From positions 372,001 to 436,000 of the forward strand of contig NZ_JAKKCJ010000001.1 of NCBI RefSeq assembly GCF_021726515.1: DNA of 64,000 bases, in the 5' to 3' direction. Within the stretch, counting starts at the first letter, position 1, and every line of letters starts with the position of its first letter. The notes under the pieces were generated by a model, which was not told the origin of the DNA, did not search any database, and saw only the letters and a program-made list of their open reading frames with translations. A program made the translations under genes and the position numbers. Source of the stretch: Vibrio sp. CK2-1. Lineage in GTDB: Bacteria; Pseudomonadota; Gammaproteobacteria; Enterobacterales; Vibrionaceae. Shown piece by piece: positions 53,084-62,132 of this stretch.

Positions 53084-53993
53084 AGCAACTCCTGTGTCGA
53101 AGTGGGGAATCAAAAAGATCGGTTTATTGCTATTAACTGTGGTCGTGTTTGCGGTGATGGTCAAATTAGGCTTTTGGCAATTAGATCGCGGTAACCAAAA
53201 ATTGGCTACGGAGCAGCAATTGCAGCTAAGAGCCGACGCTAATCCTGTAGCAATTGAAGATTGGCAAATGAGCCCTAGTGAAGAAGCAACAGGTGTGAAG
53301 TTGTCGCTAAGGATTGCGCCATTAACTGATGACGTAAAAGTGCAACGAGTGTATTGGGATAACCAAACTTGGCAGGGGAAAGTCGGTTATCTGGTTTTTC
53401 AGCCGGTGCGTTTATTAGCCAATGATCCGCAATCTGATTTTGAAATTGTGGGGTTGATTGAATTGGGCTTTATACCTGCAGGTCGTGACAGACAAGTATT
53501 ACCTGAAGTGGTTGGTATTAGTCAGAATCAAAGGCATCAGACGCAAACGTTTCAAAAGCAAGCGTCTCAAACACAAACAATAGTTGGGCGATTGTATCGA
53601 AAACAAGACAACCCGATGAGCCAAGGCTTGATGCCTGAAATGATGGAAATAACCAATGGTCTAGGGTTAAGAATTCAAAACTTATCGCTTGAAGATTTAC
53701 CTCAGCATTTGTTTTTAGATAGGCAGCTGAGCTTATTTTCTTATGTGATTCAGCCAATGCAGCCCTTGCTTTTCACGGGTGGTTTACGATTAACAGAAAG
53801 TAATGAAACATCAGTTAGTAAGCACTTACCACATCCTTGGCAGCCATTGCCTATGCAGTCAAAACGTCATTTTGGATATGCGGTGCAATGGTTTTCGATG
53901 TCGGCAGTATTGTTGGGGTTAGCGTTTTGGTTTGCTTATCGTCAAGGAAAGCCATCGAAAAAGGTGAAAAAAGAAAAGAGTAGAAATCAATAA
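53028..53993 (+). CDS. SURF1-family cytochrome oxidase assembly protein
   Basis: SURF1 proteins help insert haem a into subunit I. An N-terminal membrane segment (about residues 30-52) with VKLGFWQLDRGNQK, then the periplasmic/intermembrane domain, RVYWDNQTWQGKVGYLVFQPV, and a second membrane segment near residue 295. The ATG at 53028 has GAGG six bases upstream but overlaps the opposite DUF2909 start by about 55 bp; a GTG at 53094 would avoid this and give a length closer to relatives. A Gln-rich insertion (QNQRHQTQTFQKQASQ) lies near residue 165. Confidence 0.85.
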   Translation: MTNNSRSTSVNLNKETSVIATPVSKWGIKKIGLLLLTVVVFAVMVKLGFWQLDRGNQKLATEQQLQLRADANPVAIEDWQMSPSEEATGVKLSLRIAPLTDDVKVQRVYWDNQTWQGKVGYLVFQPVRLLANDPQSDFEIVGLIELGFIPAGRDRQVLPEVVGISQNQRHQTQTFQKQASQTQTIVGRLYRKQDNPMSQGLMPEMMEITNGLGLRIQNLSLEDLPQHLFLDRQLSLFSYVIQPMQPLLFTGGLRLTESNETSVSKHLPHPWQPLPMQSKRHFGYAVQWFSMSAVLLGLAFWFAYRQGKPSKKVKKEKSRNQ

Positions 53994-54028
53994 ATCCAAC
54001 GAATCACTTACAGTAATTTGGGATCAAG

Positions 54029-54649
54029 ATGAGCGTATTTATGCATAACAAAAAACATGAAGCAGCATTGAATCAATCATCGTTGGCAAAAACGGCTTAC
54101 TCTCCTCGTTCGGGAAAAAAAGTATTGCTTATCATGCTGTTGATTTTTGCCCTGCCAGTGATTGCTGCGAAATTAATTTTATCGATGAACTGGTATCAAT
54201 CTGGCGTGACTAATCATGGCGTATTGATTGATTCACAGCTGCACTATCAAGATTTACGGTTAGCAAACCCAGCACGACATACCTGGCAAATGGCGTACTT
54301 ATTGCCACAAGATTGCGGTGAAATTTGTCAGCAACAATTGCACCTATTAAAGCAAAGCCATATTGCACTAGGTAAAGATCAGCCGCGAGTCATGCCTGTG
54401 GTAATTGCCGCCAATGAAGAAGATTTAACTGCATTACAAAATAGTGGCTTTGTGTTGTTAGCGGCGCCAGAGCTTTGGGAACAGCCTGAGATGAAGAGCT
54501 TTGCTGGGCAAGATTTTGTATTGATTGATCCGCTCGGCCAATGGGTGATGCGTTATCCCACAGTGACTAGTCAGGATGAACTATCTGATGAGCTTAAAGG
54601 GCTATTAGCTGATTTACGCAAACTATTGAAGCTATCACGAGTCGGTTAA
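54029..54649 (+). CDS. SCO-like membrane thioredoxin-fold protein of the cox cluster
   Basis: The 206-aa product has one N-terminal membrane segment (about residues 35-55) and a periplasmic domain with CGEIC (CxxxC) near residue 95, the spacing of the copper-binding pair in SCO proteins. The expected later His could be in FVLIDPLGQWVMRY, but is not evident. It lies between the SURF1 and ctaA genes, so a role in copper delivery or cysteine reduction at the CuA site is probable. The start follows GGGATCAAG. Confidence 0.78.
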   Translation: MSVFMHNKKHEAALNQSSLAKTAYSPRSGKKVLLIMLLIFALPVIAAKLILSMNWYQSGVTNHGVLIDSQLHYQDLRLANPARHTWQMAYLLPQDCGEICQQQLHLLKQSHIALGKDQPRVMPVVIAANEEDLTALQNSGFVLLAAPELWEQPEMKSFAGQDFVLIDPLGQWVMRYPTVTSQDELSDELKGLLADLRKLLKLSRVG

Positions 54650-54677
54650 CCGCAGTTAAATTAGGCTAGGGGGCGAT

Positions 54678-55922
54678 ATGAATTATTCGGCATTGTTAAG
54701 CAAATTGATTCGGCTCAGTATCGGCCTCACTTTGGTGGTGATTGTGTTAGGCGCTTACACGCGAATTTCTGATGCTGGACTTGGTTGCCCTGATTGGCCC
54801 GGTTGTTATGGTCAACTCAATGTACCGATGAAAAATGATGAAATTATGCGAGCCTCGGCGTTATTTCCTGGGCATACTATTGAGCCTTATAAAGCTTGGC
54901 TTGAAATGATCCATCGCTATGTCGCGGGTACTCTAGGTTTATTGATTGCGGCGATTTTGGTAGTGAGCTTCAAAGTGCCAAATATTCCGAAAGTTTGGCC
55001 TAGTGCTTTATCTTTGTTGGTGGTGTTCCAAGCCGCTCTAGGTATGTGGACAGTGACCTTAAAATTGATGCCGATTATTGTGGTGCTTCACCTATTTGGT
55101 GGTTTCGCCTTACTCAGTTTGTTACTGGTGTTTTATTTGGTCAGTCGGCCTTATTGTCAGCAGCAAGGTACTGAAATAACAAAGGATGGATCTCAACCAC
55201 AAGAGAACTTGAGTTATCAAGGCTTACATTCCGCTTCTTCATTCCGAAAAGCTTCATTACCAAAATCCTCATTGCAAAAGTCCTCATTACGAGCGCTTTC
55301 ATTACAAACCCTTTCATTACAAAGAATGGGCTGGCTATCACTTAGCGTACTCATCGTACAAATTTTTTTAGGCGGTTGGACGTCATCTAACTACGCAGCT
55401 TTAGTTTGTACTTCTCTGCCATTGTGTGAAGGCGATTGGTGGCAAGCGTTTAATTTAAGCGGCGCATTCACTATTTTTCAGCACCCGTTATTGATGAGTG
55501 GCGATAGTTATGAGTTTGGCGTTTTAGACTATGGCTCACGGATGGCGATTCATTTAGTGCATCGCTTCGGTGCCATTATTACCGCTATCACATTATTGTT
55601 TTTTGCTTGGCGGCTGGTGCGCTTTTCATCAAGTCGTGCACTTAATCGAGCCGCTTGGAGTTTAGTTGGTTTGGTTGTGCTGCAAATTAGCTTAGGAATT
55701 GCCAATGTTGTGATGCATCTACCTGTTATTTTAGCGGTTGGCCACAATTTAGTCGCAGCGCTGCTATTGTTAAATATAGTGTTTATATGCACCCAATTAC
55801 GCTTGTCTTATCAGCCTAAAATCTATCAGTCTAAAATCATAGGGCAAGCCGCAAATCATATTCAGATGAGAATGATCACCAAGCCGAGTCACATCACCGA
55901 ACAATCAAAATTATCAAAGTGA
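54678..55922 (+). CDS. ctaA: Haem A synthase CtaA
   Basis: CtaA oxidises the C8 methyl group of haem O to the formyl group of haem A in the inner membrane. The 414-aa protein has eight membrane segments in two halves. Conserved residues appear in TRISDAGLGCPDWPGCYG near residue 30, EMIHRYVAGTLGL near 80, SSNYAALVCTSLP with a Cys pair near 245 and LVHRFGAIITA near 300. Between the halves is an insertion of about 35 residues with repeated SSL/KSSL/LSLQ (residues about 185-215), absent from most CtaA proteins as I recall them. Confidence 0.94.
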   Translation: MNYSALLSKLIRLSIGLTLVVIVLGAYTRISDAGLGCPDWPGCYGQLNVPMKNDEIMRASALFPGHTIEPYKAWLEMIHRYVAGTLGLLIAAILVVSFKVPNIPKVWPSALSLLVVFQAALGMWTVTLKLMPIIVVLHLFGGFALLSLLLVFYLVSRPYCQQQGTEITKDGSQPQENLSYQGLHSASSFRKASLPKSSLQKSSLRALSLQTLSLQRMGWLSLSVLIVQIFLGGWTSSNYAALVCTSLPLCEGDWWQAFNLSGAFTIFQHPLLMSGDSYEFGVLDYGSRMAIHLVHRFGAIITAITLLFFAWRLVRFSSSRALNRAAWSLVGLVVLQISLGIANVVMHLPVILAVGHNLVAALLLLNIVFICTQLRLSYQPKIYQSKIIGQAANHIQMRMITKPSHITEQSKLSK

Positions 55923-55956
55923 TTATGAGGCTTGATTTAAACGTTAGGAGGTCACG

Positions 55957-57000
55957 ATGCCGAAGTCTAATGTAATTCCTTTTCCGCCAAAGCAGGAGCC
56001 GATACGAGAGAGTCAGCGTATCTCGGTGAAGCTTTCAGGCCATCACTCAGCAATGCCTTCGATTTCCAATAACTCCACCTCTGAGCCAAGATCGTTTTCT
56101 GAACATGCTCGCCAACGTACTAAGTCTTATTGGTTGGCTCAATGGCGTTTGTATTACTCACTCACCAAACCCAAAGTGGTAATGTTAATGCTCCTTACCG
56201 CTTTGGTGGGAATGTGTTTATCGCTTGATGGAAAACTGCCTTTGCAACCATTAGTACTAGGGCTGTTTGGCATTGGCTTAATGGCGGGCTCTGCGGCAGC
56301 TTTGAATCATTTAATTGATCGCCGAATTGATGGATTAATGGCGCGCACTAAAAATCGCCCCTTACCGTCGGGGCAGTTACAAAACTGGAAAGTCGCTTTA
56401 TTTGCCAGTGTGATTGGGATTGTCGGCTTTTGGGTGCTGTATTTTGGTGTAAATGGGCTCACCGCTTGGCTGACTTTTGCTAGTTTGGTGGGCTATGCGG
56501 TGATTTATACCTTGTACTTGAAACGAGCTACGCCACAAAACATTGTGATTGCCGGAATTGCCGGCGCGATGCCGCCATTATTAGGCTGGACAGCCATGAC
56601 GAACGAGCTTCATCCTCACGCCTGGCTATTAGTTATGATCATTTTCATTTGGACACCACCGCATTTTTGGGCGCTAGCGATTCACCGTAAAGACGAGTAT
56701 GCCAAAGCCGATATTCCAATGCTCCCGGTCACACACGGGGTAGAATTCACCAAAACGAGCGTACTGCTTTACACCATACTACTAATGATGATTTGTGCCT
56801 TGCCGGTATTATTTGGCATGAGTGGCGTACTGTATGCGATAGCTTCTACCGCATTATCCCTAGGCTTTGTCTATAAAGCGTGTGAATTAAAATACTTCCC
56901 TAAACCGAACAGCGCGATGCAAACCTTTAAGTTTTCTATTTACCATTTGATGGGGCTATTTGTTGCCTTACTCGTCGATCATTATGTGCTTGTTGGTTAG
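55957..57000 (+). CDS. ctaB: Protohaem IX farnesyltransferase (haem O synthase) CtaB
   Basis: UbiA-family prenyltransferase adding a farnesyl group to protohaem to make haem O, the CtaA substrate. The 347-aa protein has nine membrane segments and the motif [20 protein letters not shown] near residue 118 (key Asp residues in NxxxDxxxDxxMxRT). [30 protein letters not shown] near 225 is the second conserved loop (key part [14 protein letters not shown]). The first 55 residues are a polar extension. It follows a strong AGGAGG ribosome site and closes the oxidase cluster. Confidence 0.95.
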   Translation: MPKSNVIPFPPKQEPIRESQRISVKLSGHHSAMPSISNNSTSEPRSFSEHARQRTKSYWLAQWRLYYSLTKPKVVMLMLLTALVGMCLSLDGKLPLQPLVLGLFGIGLMAGSAAALNHLIDRRIDGLMARTKNRPLPSGQLQNWKVALFASVIGIVGFWVLYFGVNGLTAWLTFASLVGYAVIYTLYLKRATPQNIVIAGIAGAMPPLLGWTAMTNELHPHAWLLVMIIFIWTPPHFWALAIHRKDEYAKADIPMLPVTHGVEFTKTSVLLYTILLMMICALPVLFGMSGVLYAIASTALSLGFVYKACELKYFPKPNSAMQTFKFSIYHLMGLFVALLVDHYVLVG

Positions 57001-57090
57001 CTTCGATAACCTGAGACTTAGGCGTTTTTTAAAAGATCGGTTAACATTGACGTTAAGTTACTTTTAATTTCAATTTCTTAAGGAATAACA

Positions 57091-57714
57091 ATGAAAAGCT
57101 TTGGTTCTGGCTTTAATAACTTTTTTGTCGGTTTATTCAGTGGGCTACTACTGCCGATTGTGATCATCATGGTCTTGCTATTTTTAACCGTCGATAAGAT
57201 CACAAGCTTTGCTGAAAACGAAGCCATTGCACCGCTATACCAACGTGGTGAGCAAACGTTAGATAAAGTGGATACCTTGCTAACTACCCTAGATAGCAAA
57301 GTTGATAACGCTAATCTGCAAGATGTAAAACTACTTGCTCCGTTAAAAGATGCCAACTTATTCCCTGAGTTAAAGCAAATTGCAGGTACGGTTTCAAAAC
57401 TACGTGATGCTTCTGATTCAGAAAAACAAGAGATGCTTGAGAATCTAAAAGCCAAGCTAAAAACCACGCTGCAAGAGAAATTCCCAGAAGATAAAGCCCA
57501 GCAGTTAGCGGATAACCTAGCGGGCATTGCTGATGTATTAGCGAGCAAAAAAGAAGCTTTGATGGAAAATAAAGAACAGCTGCTTGAGAAAAAAGAGCAA
57601 CTGGTTGAAGCCAAAGAGCAATTAGCTGAGAAGAAAGATGAGCTAGTTGAGCAAGCGCAAGAGACGAAAGAGCAAGTTCAAGAAAAAATGGAAGATGCTC
57701 AACAAGAGAATTAA
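57091..57714 (+). CDS. Membrane-anchored coiled-coil protein
   Basis: One hydrophobic segment (FVGLFSGLLLPIVIIMVLLFL, about residues 12-32) is followed by helical and then strongly coiled-coil sequence. From about residue 155 the repeat KEQLLEKKEQLVEAKEQLAEK runs in seven-residue units (key part LLEKKEQLVEAKEQL). There is no recognised enzymatic domain. It begins 91 bp after ctaB with AAGGAATAACA and may belong to the same transcript, but its function is unknown. Confidence 0.75.
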   Translation: MKSFGSGFNNFFVGLFSGLLLPIVIIMVLLFLTVDKITSFAENEAIAPLYQRGEQTLDKVDTLLTTLDSKVDNANLQDVKLLAPLKDANLFPELKQIAGTVSKLRDASDSEKQEMLENLKAKLKTTLQEKFPEDKAQQLADNLAGIADVLASKKEALMENKEQLLEKKEQLVEAKEQLAEKKDELVEQAQETKEQVQEKMEDAQQEN

Positions 57715-57737
57715 TTCCCTTTTTCATCGACAAAATG

Positions 57738-57770
57738 AAAGCCTGCTATTCAGTTGATAGCAGGCTTTTT
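57738..57770. terminator. Terminator of the coiled-coil gene and possibly the cox unit
   Basis: AAAGCCTGCTAT and ATAGCAGGCTTT are perfect 12-base arms with a seven-base loop, followed by TTT. T- and A-runs flank it, so it may also serve the convergent AraC gene. Confidence 0.92.
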
Positions 57771-57805
57771 GCTTATTATCTTGCTTATTTACCGGTGGGA
57801 TTTCC

Positions 57806-58723
57806 TTAAACGATATTCTCAATCAGCTCTTTAGATTGGCTCCACTGTTTAGGTGATTGAGCGTACATACGTTTAAACTCACGACTAAATTGAGAGGAAC
57901 TGGCATAACCAACAGACATTGCCGCTTCACTTACATTCATTCCTGCGGCTATCTTCATCGCTGCACGGTTTAACCGCATTGCTTTCATAAATTGAATCGG
58001 AGACATACCGGTAGCGTGTTTAAATTTTCGATGAAATACCGCTCGGCTCATTCCTACATGAGAAGCGAGATCATCAATCGTGACGCTTTCTCCTAACCGG
58101 TAAGACAAATACTCAATAGCGCGAGCAATTTCATTGCCAATCCCAAACGCACGTCTGACTGATACTCCAGCCTCTCCCTTTAACACCGCATAATACAATT
58201 CTTGTAATCGACTTTCGCCTAAAATAGCCGTGTCGGTTGTATCTTGAGTGATTTGTAGCAAGCGTAATAAAGCATCAGAAAAGCTTTCGTCCCAGTTTGC
58301 TAAGGTGAGGCTTTGCTGAGTGGTTTTGTCTTTGGTGTTTCGGATGACGCCAACGGTTTTTTCCATCTCAATGGCCAACTCTGTCATCACTTTTGTATCT
58401 AACGAGATATAGATGCCGAGTAGAGGGTCATCCTCTGAAGCCTCTGGTGTGCCTGCTTCAACCGGCATAGAAGTCGAGCAACATAAATACTGACTATTAT
58501 CATAGATATGTCGATGACCATCTAATATGGCTTCTTTTTTGCCATTAATAATTACAATGATCGTTGGTTCATAAACCGCAGGAGCGCATGGAATCGCATT
58601 GGTCACCTTAAATAGCTGAACGCCTTTAATTCCTGTTTCGATCATACCGTCTTCATGGATATGATTTTCTATCAACTGCTTGATTTGTTGTCTGATCACG
58701 TTGCTTTCTTCTTTTTGATACAA
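57806..58723 (-). CDS. AraC-family regulator, divergent from an SDR gene
   Basis: The 305-aa protein has an AraC-type N-terminal regulatory domain (about residues 25-185: VYEPTIIVIINGKKEAILDG and EDDPLLGIYISLDTKVMTELA) and a C-terminal double helix-turn-helix (about 200-298) with LASHVGMSRAVFHRKFKHATGMSPIQ and VGYASSSQFSREFKRMYAQSP (key parts MSRAVFHRKFK and SSQFSREFKRM). It lies divergent from the SDR gene across 142 bp, a common arrangement in which the regulator controls its neighbour. Confidence 0.9.
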   Translation of the reverse strand: MYQKEESNVIRQQIKQLIENHIHEDGMIETGIKGVQLFKVTNAIPCAPAVYEPTIIVIINGKKEAILDGHRHIYDNSQYLCCSTSMPVEAGTPEASEDDPLLGIYISLDTKVMTELAIEMEKTVGVIRNTKDKTTQQSLTLANWDESFSDALLRLLQITQDTTDTAILGESRLQELYYAVLKGEAGVSVRRAFGIGNEIARAIEYLSYRLGESVTIDDLASHVGMSRAVFHRKFKHATGMSPIQFMKAMRLNRAAMKIAAGMNVSEAAMSVGYASSSQFSREFKRMYAQSPKQWSQSKELIENIV

Positions 58724-58865
58724 ATAGGCATGTTTTAGCGATTAATTCGCCTTATATCATTTCGATGTGAGATTTATAGTGTGTTTAAGAACAACATACT
58801 AGTGTAATAGATGGTATGTAAATGATTTATTTTGGACTCCCTTAAATATCAAAAGGCTTTTATTT

Positions 58866-59810
58866 ATGACAAAGAAGAAATGTGGAATTAAAGGTTGGAC
58901 TCCTGAGCGTATTGATTCTCTAGCAGGGAAAACTTACCTGATCACTGGAGCTAATAGTGGCGCAGGGTTTGAAGCATCGCGCATTCTTCTTTCCAAGGGG
59001 GCCAAAGTAGTCATGCTGAACCGCAATGTAGAAAAATCAAATCATGCCATTGAAAGATTAAAGCAGCTACTTGGGCAACAGATTGACGTAAGCTTCGTGC
59101 AGGTAGATCTTGCTGAGATGGCTTCCGTTCGTAAAGCGGCGAATGAGATTTTACAAACGGTTCCTAGGATAGAGGCATTGATTTGTAATGGCGCGATTGC
59201 ACAAGTTGCCAACCAACAGCTTACCGTCGATGGTTATGAAAGCCAGTTTGGTGTTAATCATCTAGGTCATTTTTTGTTGTGTGGCATGTTGTTTGACCGA
59301 ATTAATGATTCTAAAGGACGCATTGTCGTTGTTGGTAGCAATGGCTATAAAATGGGCCTGAAAAAAATTCAATTTGATGATATTAACTTTGACGATAAAT
59401 ACAGCGCGTGGAATTCATATTCTCAAAGCAAACTTGCACAAATGATGTTTGCTTATGAGTTGCAGCGACGCATAAAAAAAGCAGGTAAAGCGGTTCAAGT
59501 GTATGTTTGCCATCCGGGAGCTTCTCGAACCAACTTGCTTATGGATACCGCCAGCTCATTTAATAAAATTCTGTGGTCGGTGCTTTCTCGCATTATTGCC
59601 CAATCCGCAGAAAAAGGTGCGTGGCCAGAGGTTATGTGCGCCACAGAACAAGGTCTTGAGGAAGCAACGCTTTATGGCCCCACTAAACGCGCCGATACCG
59701 TAGGAGCTGTGGGTGAGTGTGTTTTGGAACCATTAGCATTAGATGAACGAAGTGCTAAGCAATTGTGGGCATTATCTGAGGAAGCGACATCGTTAAATTG
59801 GTCTCTATAA
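58866..59810 (+). CDS. Short-chain dehydrogenase/reductase
   Basis: NAD(P)-binding Rossmann enzyme of 314 aa. The nucleotide motif TGANSGAGFEASR (TGxxxGxG) is near residue 25, NGAIAQVANQQ occupies the usual NAG position near 110, the catalytic YSQSK (YxxxK) is near 180 and Ser is expected upstream of it in VVGSNGYKMG. The order resembles WW-domain/retinol-dehydrogenase type SDRs. The substrate is unknown. The divergent AraC gene probably regulates it. Confidence 0.91.
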   Translation: MTKKKCGIKGWTPERIDSLAGKTYLITGANSGAGFEASRILLSKGAKVVMLNRNVEKSNHAIERLKQLLGQQIDVSFVQVDLAEMASVRKAANEILQTVPRIEALICNGAIAQVANQQLTVDGYESQFGVNHLGHFLLCGMLFDRINDSKGRIVVVGSNGYKMGLKKIQFDDINFDDKYSAWNSYSQSKLAQMMFAYELQRRIKKAGKAVQVYVCHPGASRTNLLMDTASSFNKILWSVLSRIIAQSAEKGAWPEVMCATEQGLEEATLYGPTKRADTVGAVGECVLEPLALDERSAKQLWALSEEATSLNWSL

Positions 59811-59813
59811 ATA

Positions 59814-59880
59814 AAGCCACATTTACTTAGTCTAAGCTGAGGTTGCTTAGGTAGATAAGTGAATGTGGCTTGTTTTTTGT
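59814..59880 (+). terminator. Terminator of the SDR gene
   Basis: AAGCCACATTTACTTA and TAAGTGAATGTGGCTT pair with a single mismatch around a long interior that can form an extra small hairpin. Followed by TGTTTTTT. Confidence 0.75.
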
Positions 59881-59915
59881 TAAGGGATCTTGAAAGAGAG
59901 AGTTTTAATCACTCA

Positions 59916-61238
59916 TCAGCGACAAGCCCTCACTTTCTGCCATGCAGACCAGCTTTTATCTTGTGGTTTTTCATTGTAAGACCACCATTTCGCCTGCCAT
60001 TCAAATCCTGCATAGTTGACGTTTTGAGTTGTGCTATAAGAAGTGTCTTTCATCCATTCAGCGGATTCACATCGAGTGGGCAATGCTTGAGGACTCTCCA
60101 TCCAATTGACTAACTCTAAATGGCTGACAATACGCACATCCTGCTTTGAAAGCGCGTAATCTAAGAAGTCTTCGATTGCTTGGCGACGTTCTGTGGCTGT
60201 AGATGCAGTCGGTGTCCATTGATCGATTTGGTCATCATATTGAGTTGAGTGACCAAGAAATGTCATTGGCGCTTTGTTGCCTGCCAGACGCATATCGAGG
60301 TTGTATTTCAAAATCGCTAATACTTCTGGGCCGCTAAGTTGCGCCATATAAAATAAGTTGTAGTCACCGGCTTCAATTTTGCCAGACTGAACATCAAACC
60401 AGCTCATCTTTTGTTGTATTTTGTCGCGCAATGAATAATCAAAGCCGTATTGTTTGGTGGTTTCATCATCCGGTACAGTTAAGGCATAGACGGGTACTTC
60501 CCATAGTCCAGCATGTTGAGTGATAGGTGGTTTTATGCCCCAACTTGCGGCCATATCAGCGCCCGGGCTGCCGTTATCTAAGGTATATGGCCAATACTGG
60601 TTTCCGGCATGATGATCAGGCGCATAACCTTCTACAATACTGGCATCGTATTTAAATCCGTTCTGTTTTAAGTAAGCAAATAGTGCGTCGTTGTATTCTA
60701 AATAAGGCGAACGAAAGCCCACTGCATTAGCATCAACCCCTTCTGCATCGGATGGAAATTCAGGATCGACTTGGGTGAATGGTTTACTCATGGCGCTCTG
60801 ACAATCATTGATTTGTTGTTGCCATTCTGCGGAAGTAAATTCCAAACCATGTAAATGATTGAGAGTGTGGTTGGCCATTTCATGCCCGAGTAGGTTGGCT
60901 TGATACCAAGTTTCTTTAACATGACCAGCATTGGTGCCTTGCTCGCTTGCCGCGACTATCGCTTCACAAGTATTAAAAAACGTGGTGTGAATAGCCGAGC
61001 CGTCAAAGGTTGCAGCATTGCCGTATCCAGTTGGGTTTTGGCGTTTTCCCCACTGCTCAAGTACCCAGTTTTGTCCATCGACTAACGTGTTGTCATCAAA
61101 GGCAATAGCGATAAATTGGGGCGCATTTTCAACGGCAATGCCGGCTGGTGGAAGTTGTGAAGGAGCTTGGTTGGCAGCGTGGCTATAAAATGACACAGCG
61201 GCCAGTCCCAAACTTAAAGTAAATCCTTGTTTAATCAT
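59916..61238 (-). CDS. Chitin oligosaccharide deacetylase-type polysaccharide deacetylase
   Basis: Secreted enzyme of 440 aa, signal peptide of about 21 residues (ending YSHAA). The NodB-type domain has AFDDN near residue 44 (MT1), HTLNH near 128 (MT2) and RSPY near 190 (MT3), giving the zinc and catalytic residues. A Trp-rich C-terminal module near 390-440 with FEWQAKWWSYNEKP resembles chitin-binding CBM5/12. Vibrio relatives remove acetyl groups from chitin di- and oligosaccharides. I start at ATG 61238 after AAAGGAG. It suits a marine chitin degrader. Confidence 0.9.
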   Translation of the reverse strand: MIKQGFTLSLGLAAVSFYSHAANQAPSQLPPAGIAVENAPQFIAIAFDDNTLVDGQNWVLEQWGKRQNPTGYGNAATFDGSAIHTTFFNTCEAIVAASEQGTNAGHVKETWYQANLLGHEMANHTLNHLHGLEFTSAEWQQQINDCQSAMSKPFTQVDPEFPSDAEGVDANAVGFRSPYLEYNDALFAYLKQNGFKYDASIVEGYAPDHHAGNQYWPYTLDNGSPGADMAASWGIKPPITQHAGLWEVPVYALTVPDDETTKQYGFDYSLRDKIQQKMSWFDVQSGKIEAGDYNLFYMAQLSGPEVLAILKYNLDMRLAGNKAPMTFLGHSTQYDDQIDQWTPTASTATERRQAIEDFLDYALSKQDVRIVSHLELVNWMESPQALPTRCESAEWMKDTSYSTTQNVNYAGFEWQAKWWSYNEKPQDKSWSAWQKVRACR

Positions 61239-61330
61239 TATTTTCTCCTTTCTTAATAACGTTCGCACTAATCATAGAAAGAAGATAAATGCTGTGTGTT
61301 AAGACTGCTCGTAATGGAATCAATATTGAA

Positions 61331-61343
61331 TTTACAATGTAAA
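61331..61343. promoter_or_regulatory. parS2 centromere site
   Basis: TTTACAATGTAAA is a perfect parS2 core between the deacetylase and LysE genes. At about 55 kb from parB2 it is the most distant site seen here. Confidence 0.85.
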
Positions 61344-61434
61344 TAAGCGATTTGTAGATTGCTTTATTGGAATCGAAATTTTCCTTTAGAGCACTATTTT
61401 TTAGAGTCCTGTTTTTTTAGAGCTCTATTTCTTT

Positions 61435-62022
61435 TTAGAACATCATCGGCGCAATTGAGAGTACTAACAATCCCGCCATTGAATAGTTAAACCACTTCAC
61501 GCGTAGCGGGCTATTAAGCCAGATTTGCAGTTTTTGCCCCGCATAAGTCCACAATGTGGCGGACGGCATATTCACCAAGCCAAACATCAGTGACACGATT
61601 ATCACACCTTGCCAGTTATTGAGGGTGTTATAGACACTGACTGCGGTGATCGCCATGGTCCATGCTTTGGGATTGATCCACTGAAAATTAACCGCCGCGA
61701 AAAAGCTCATTGGTTGATATTCGGCATTTTGAGATCCGGGCTGTGCGCGAGCAATTTTTAATGCCAAATAAAAGAGATAAGCAATACAAGCAATATTCAG
61801 TACTTGGTGTAAAACCGGATACAACTGAAACAGGCCCATCAAACCAACCCCGACCAGAAGTACCATAAAACTAAAACCAAACACGACGCCGAGCATGTGT
61901 GGAACGGTGCGCAGAAAGCCAATGTTCGCGCCAGAGGTCATCAACATAATGTTGTTAGGGCCGGGTGAGGCGGTTGAGACTAGAACAAAAGTGAATAATG
62001 CGAGCAGTTGTTGAATATCCAT
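61435..62022 (-). CDS. LysE/RhtB-family exporter
   Basis: Inner-membrane protein of 195 aa with about six hydrophobic segments. The family signature ASPGPNNIMLMTSG is near residue 18; VNFQWINPKAWTMAI near residue 110 is the second conserved block. It exports amino acids or their derivatives. It is divergent from an Lrp-type regulator across 110 bp, the usual arrangement for amino-acid exporter control. The start codon has AGCTAAGAA upstream. Confidence 0.9.
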   Translation of the reverse strand: MDIQQLLALFTFVLVSTASPGPNNIMLMTSGANIGFLRTVPHMLGVVFGFSFMVLLVGVGLMGLFQLYPVLHQVLNIACIAYLFYLALKIARAQPGSQNAEYQPMSFFAAVNFQWINPKAWTMAITAVSVYNTLNNWQGVIIVSLMFGLVNMPSATLWTYAGQKLQIWLNSPLRVKWFNYSMAGLLVLSIAPMMF

Positions 62023-62132
62023 TTCTTAGCTTCCATTTGGTGTGACTGTTCCTTGTATATTATTGGGTTTATGGCTACATTTTATGTCTATTTGATGTGC
62101 TATTTAGATAAAGTGAGCAACAAAGTTAAGTT

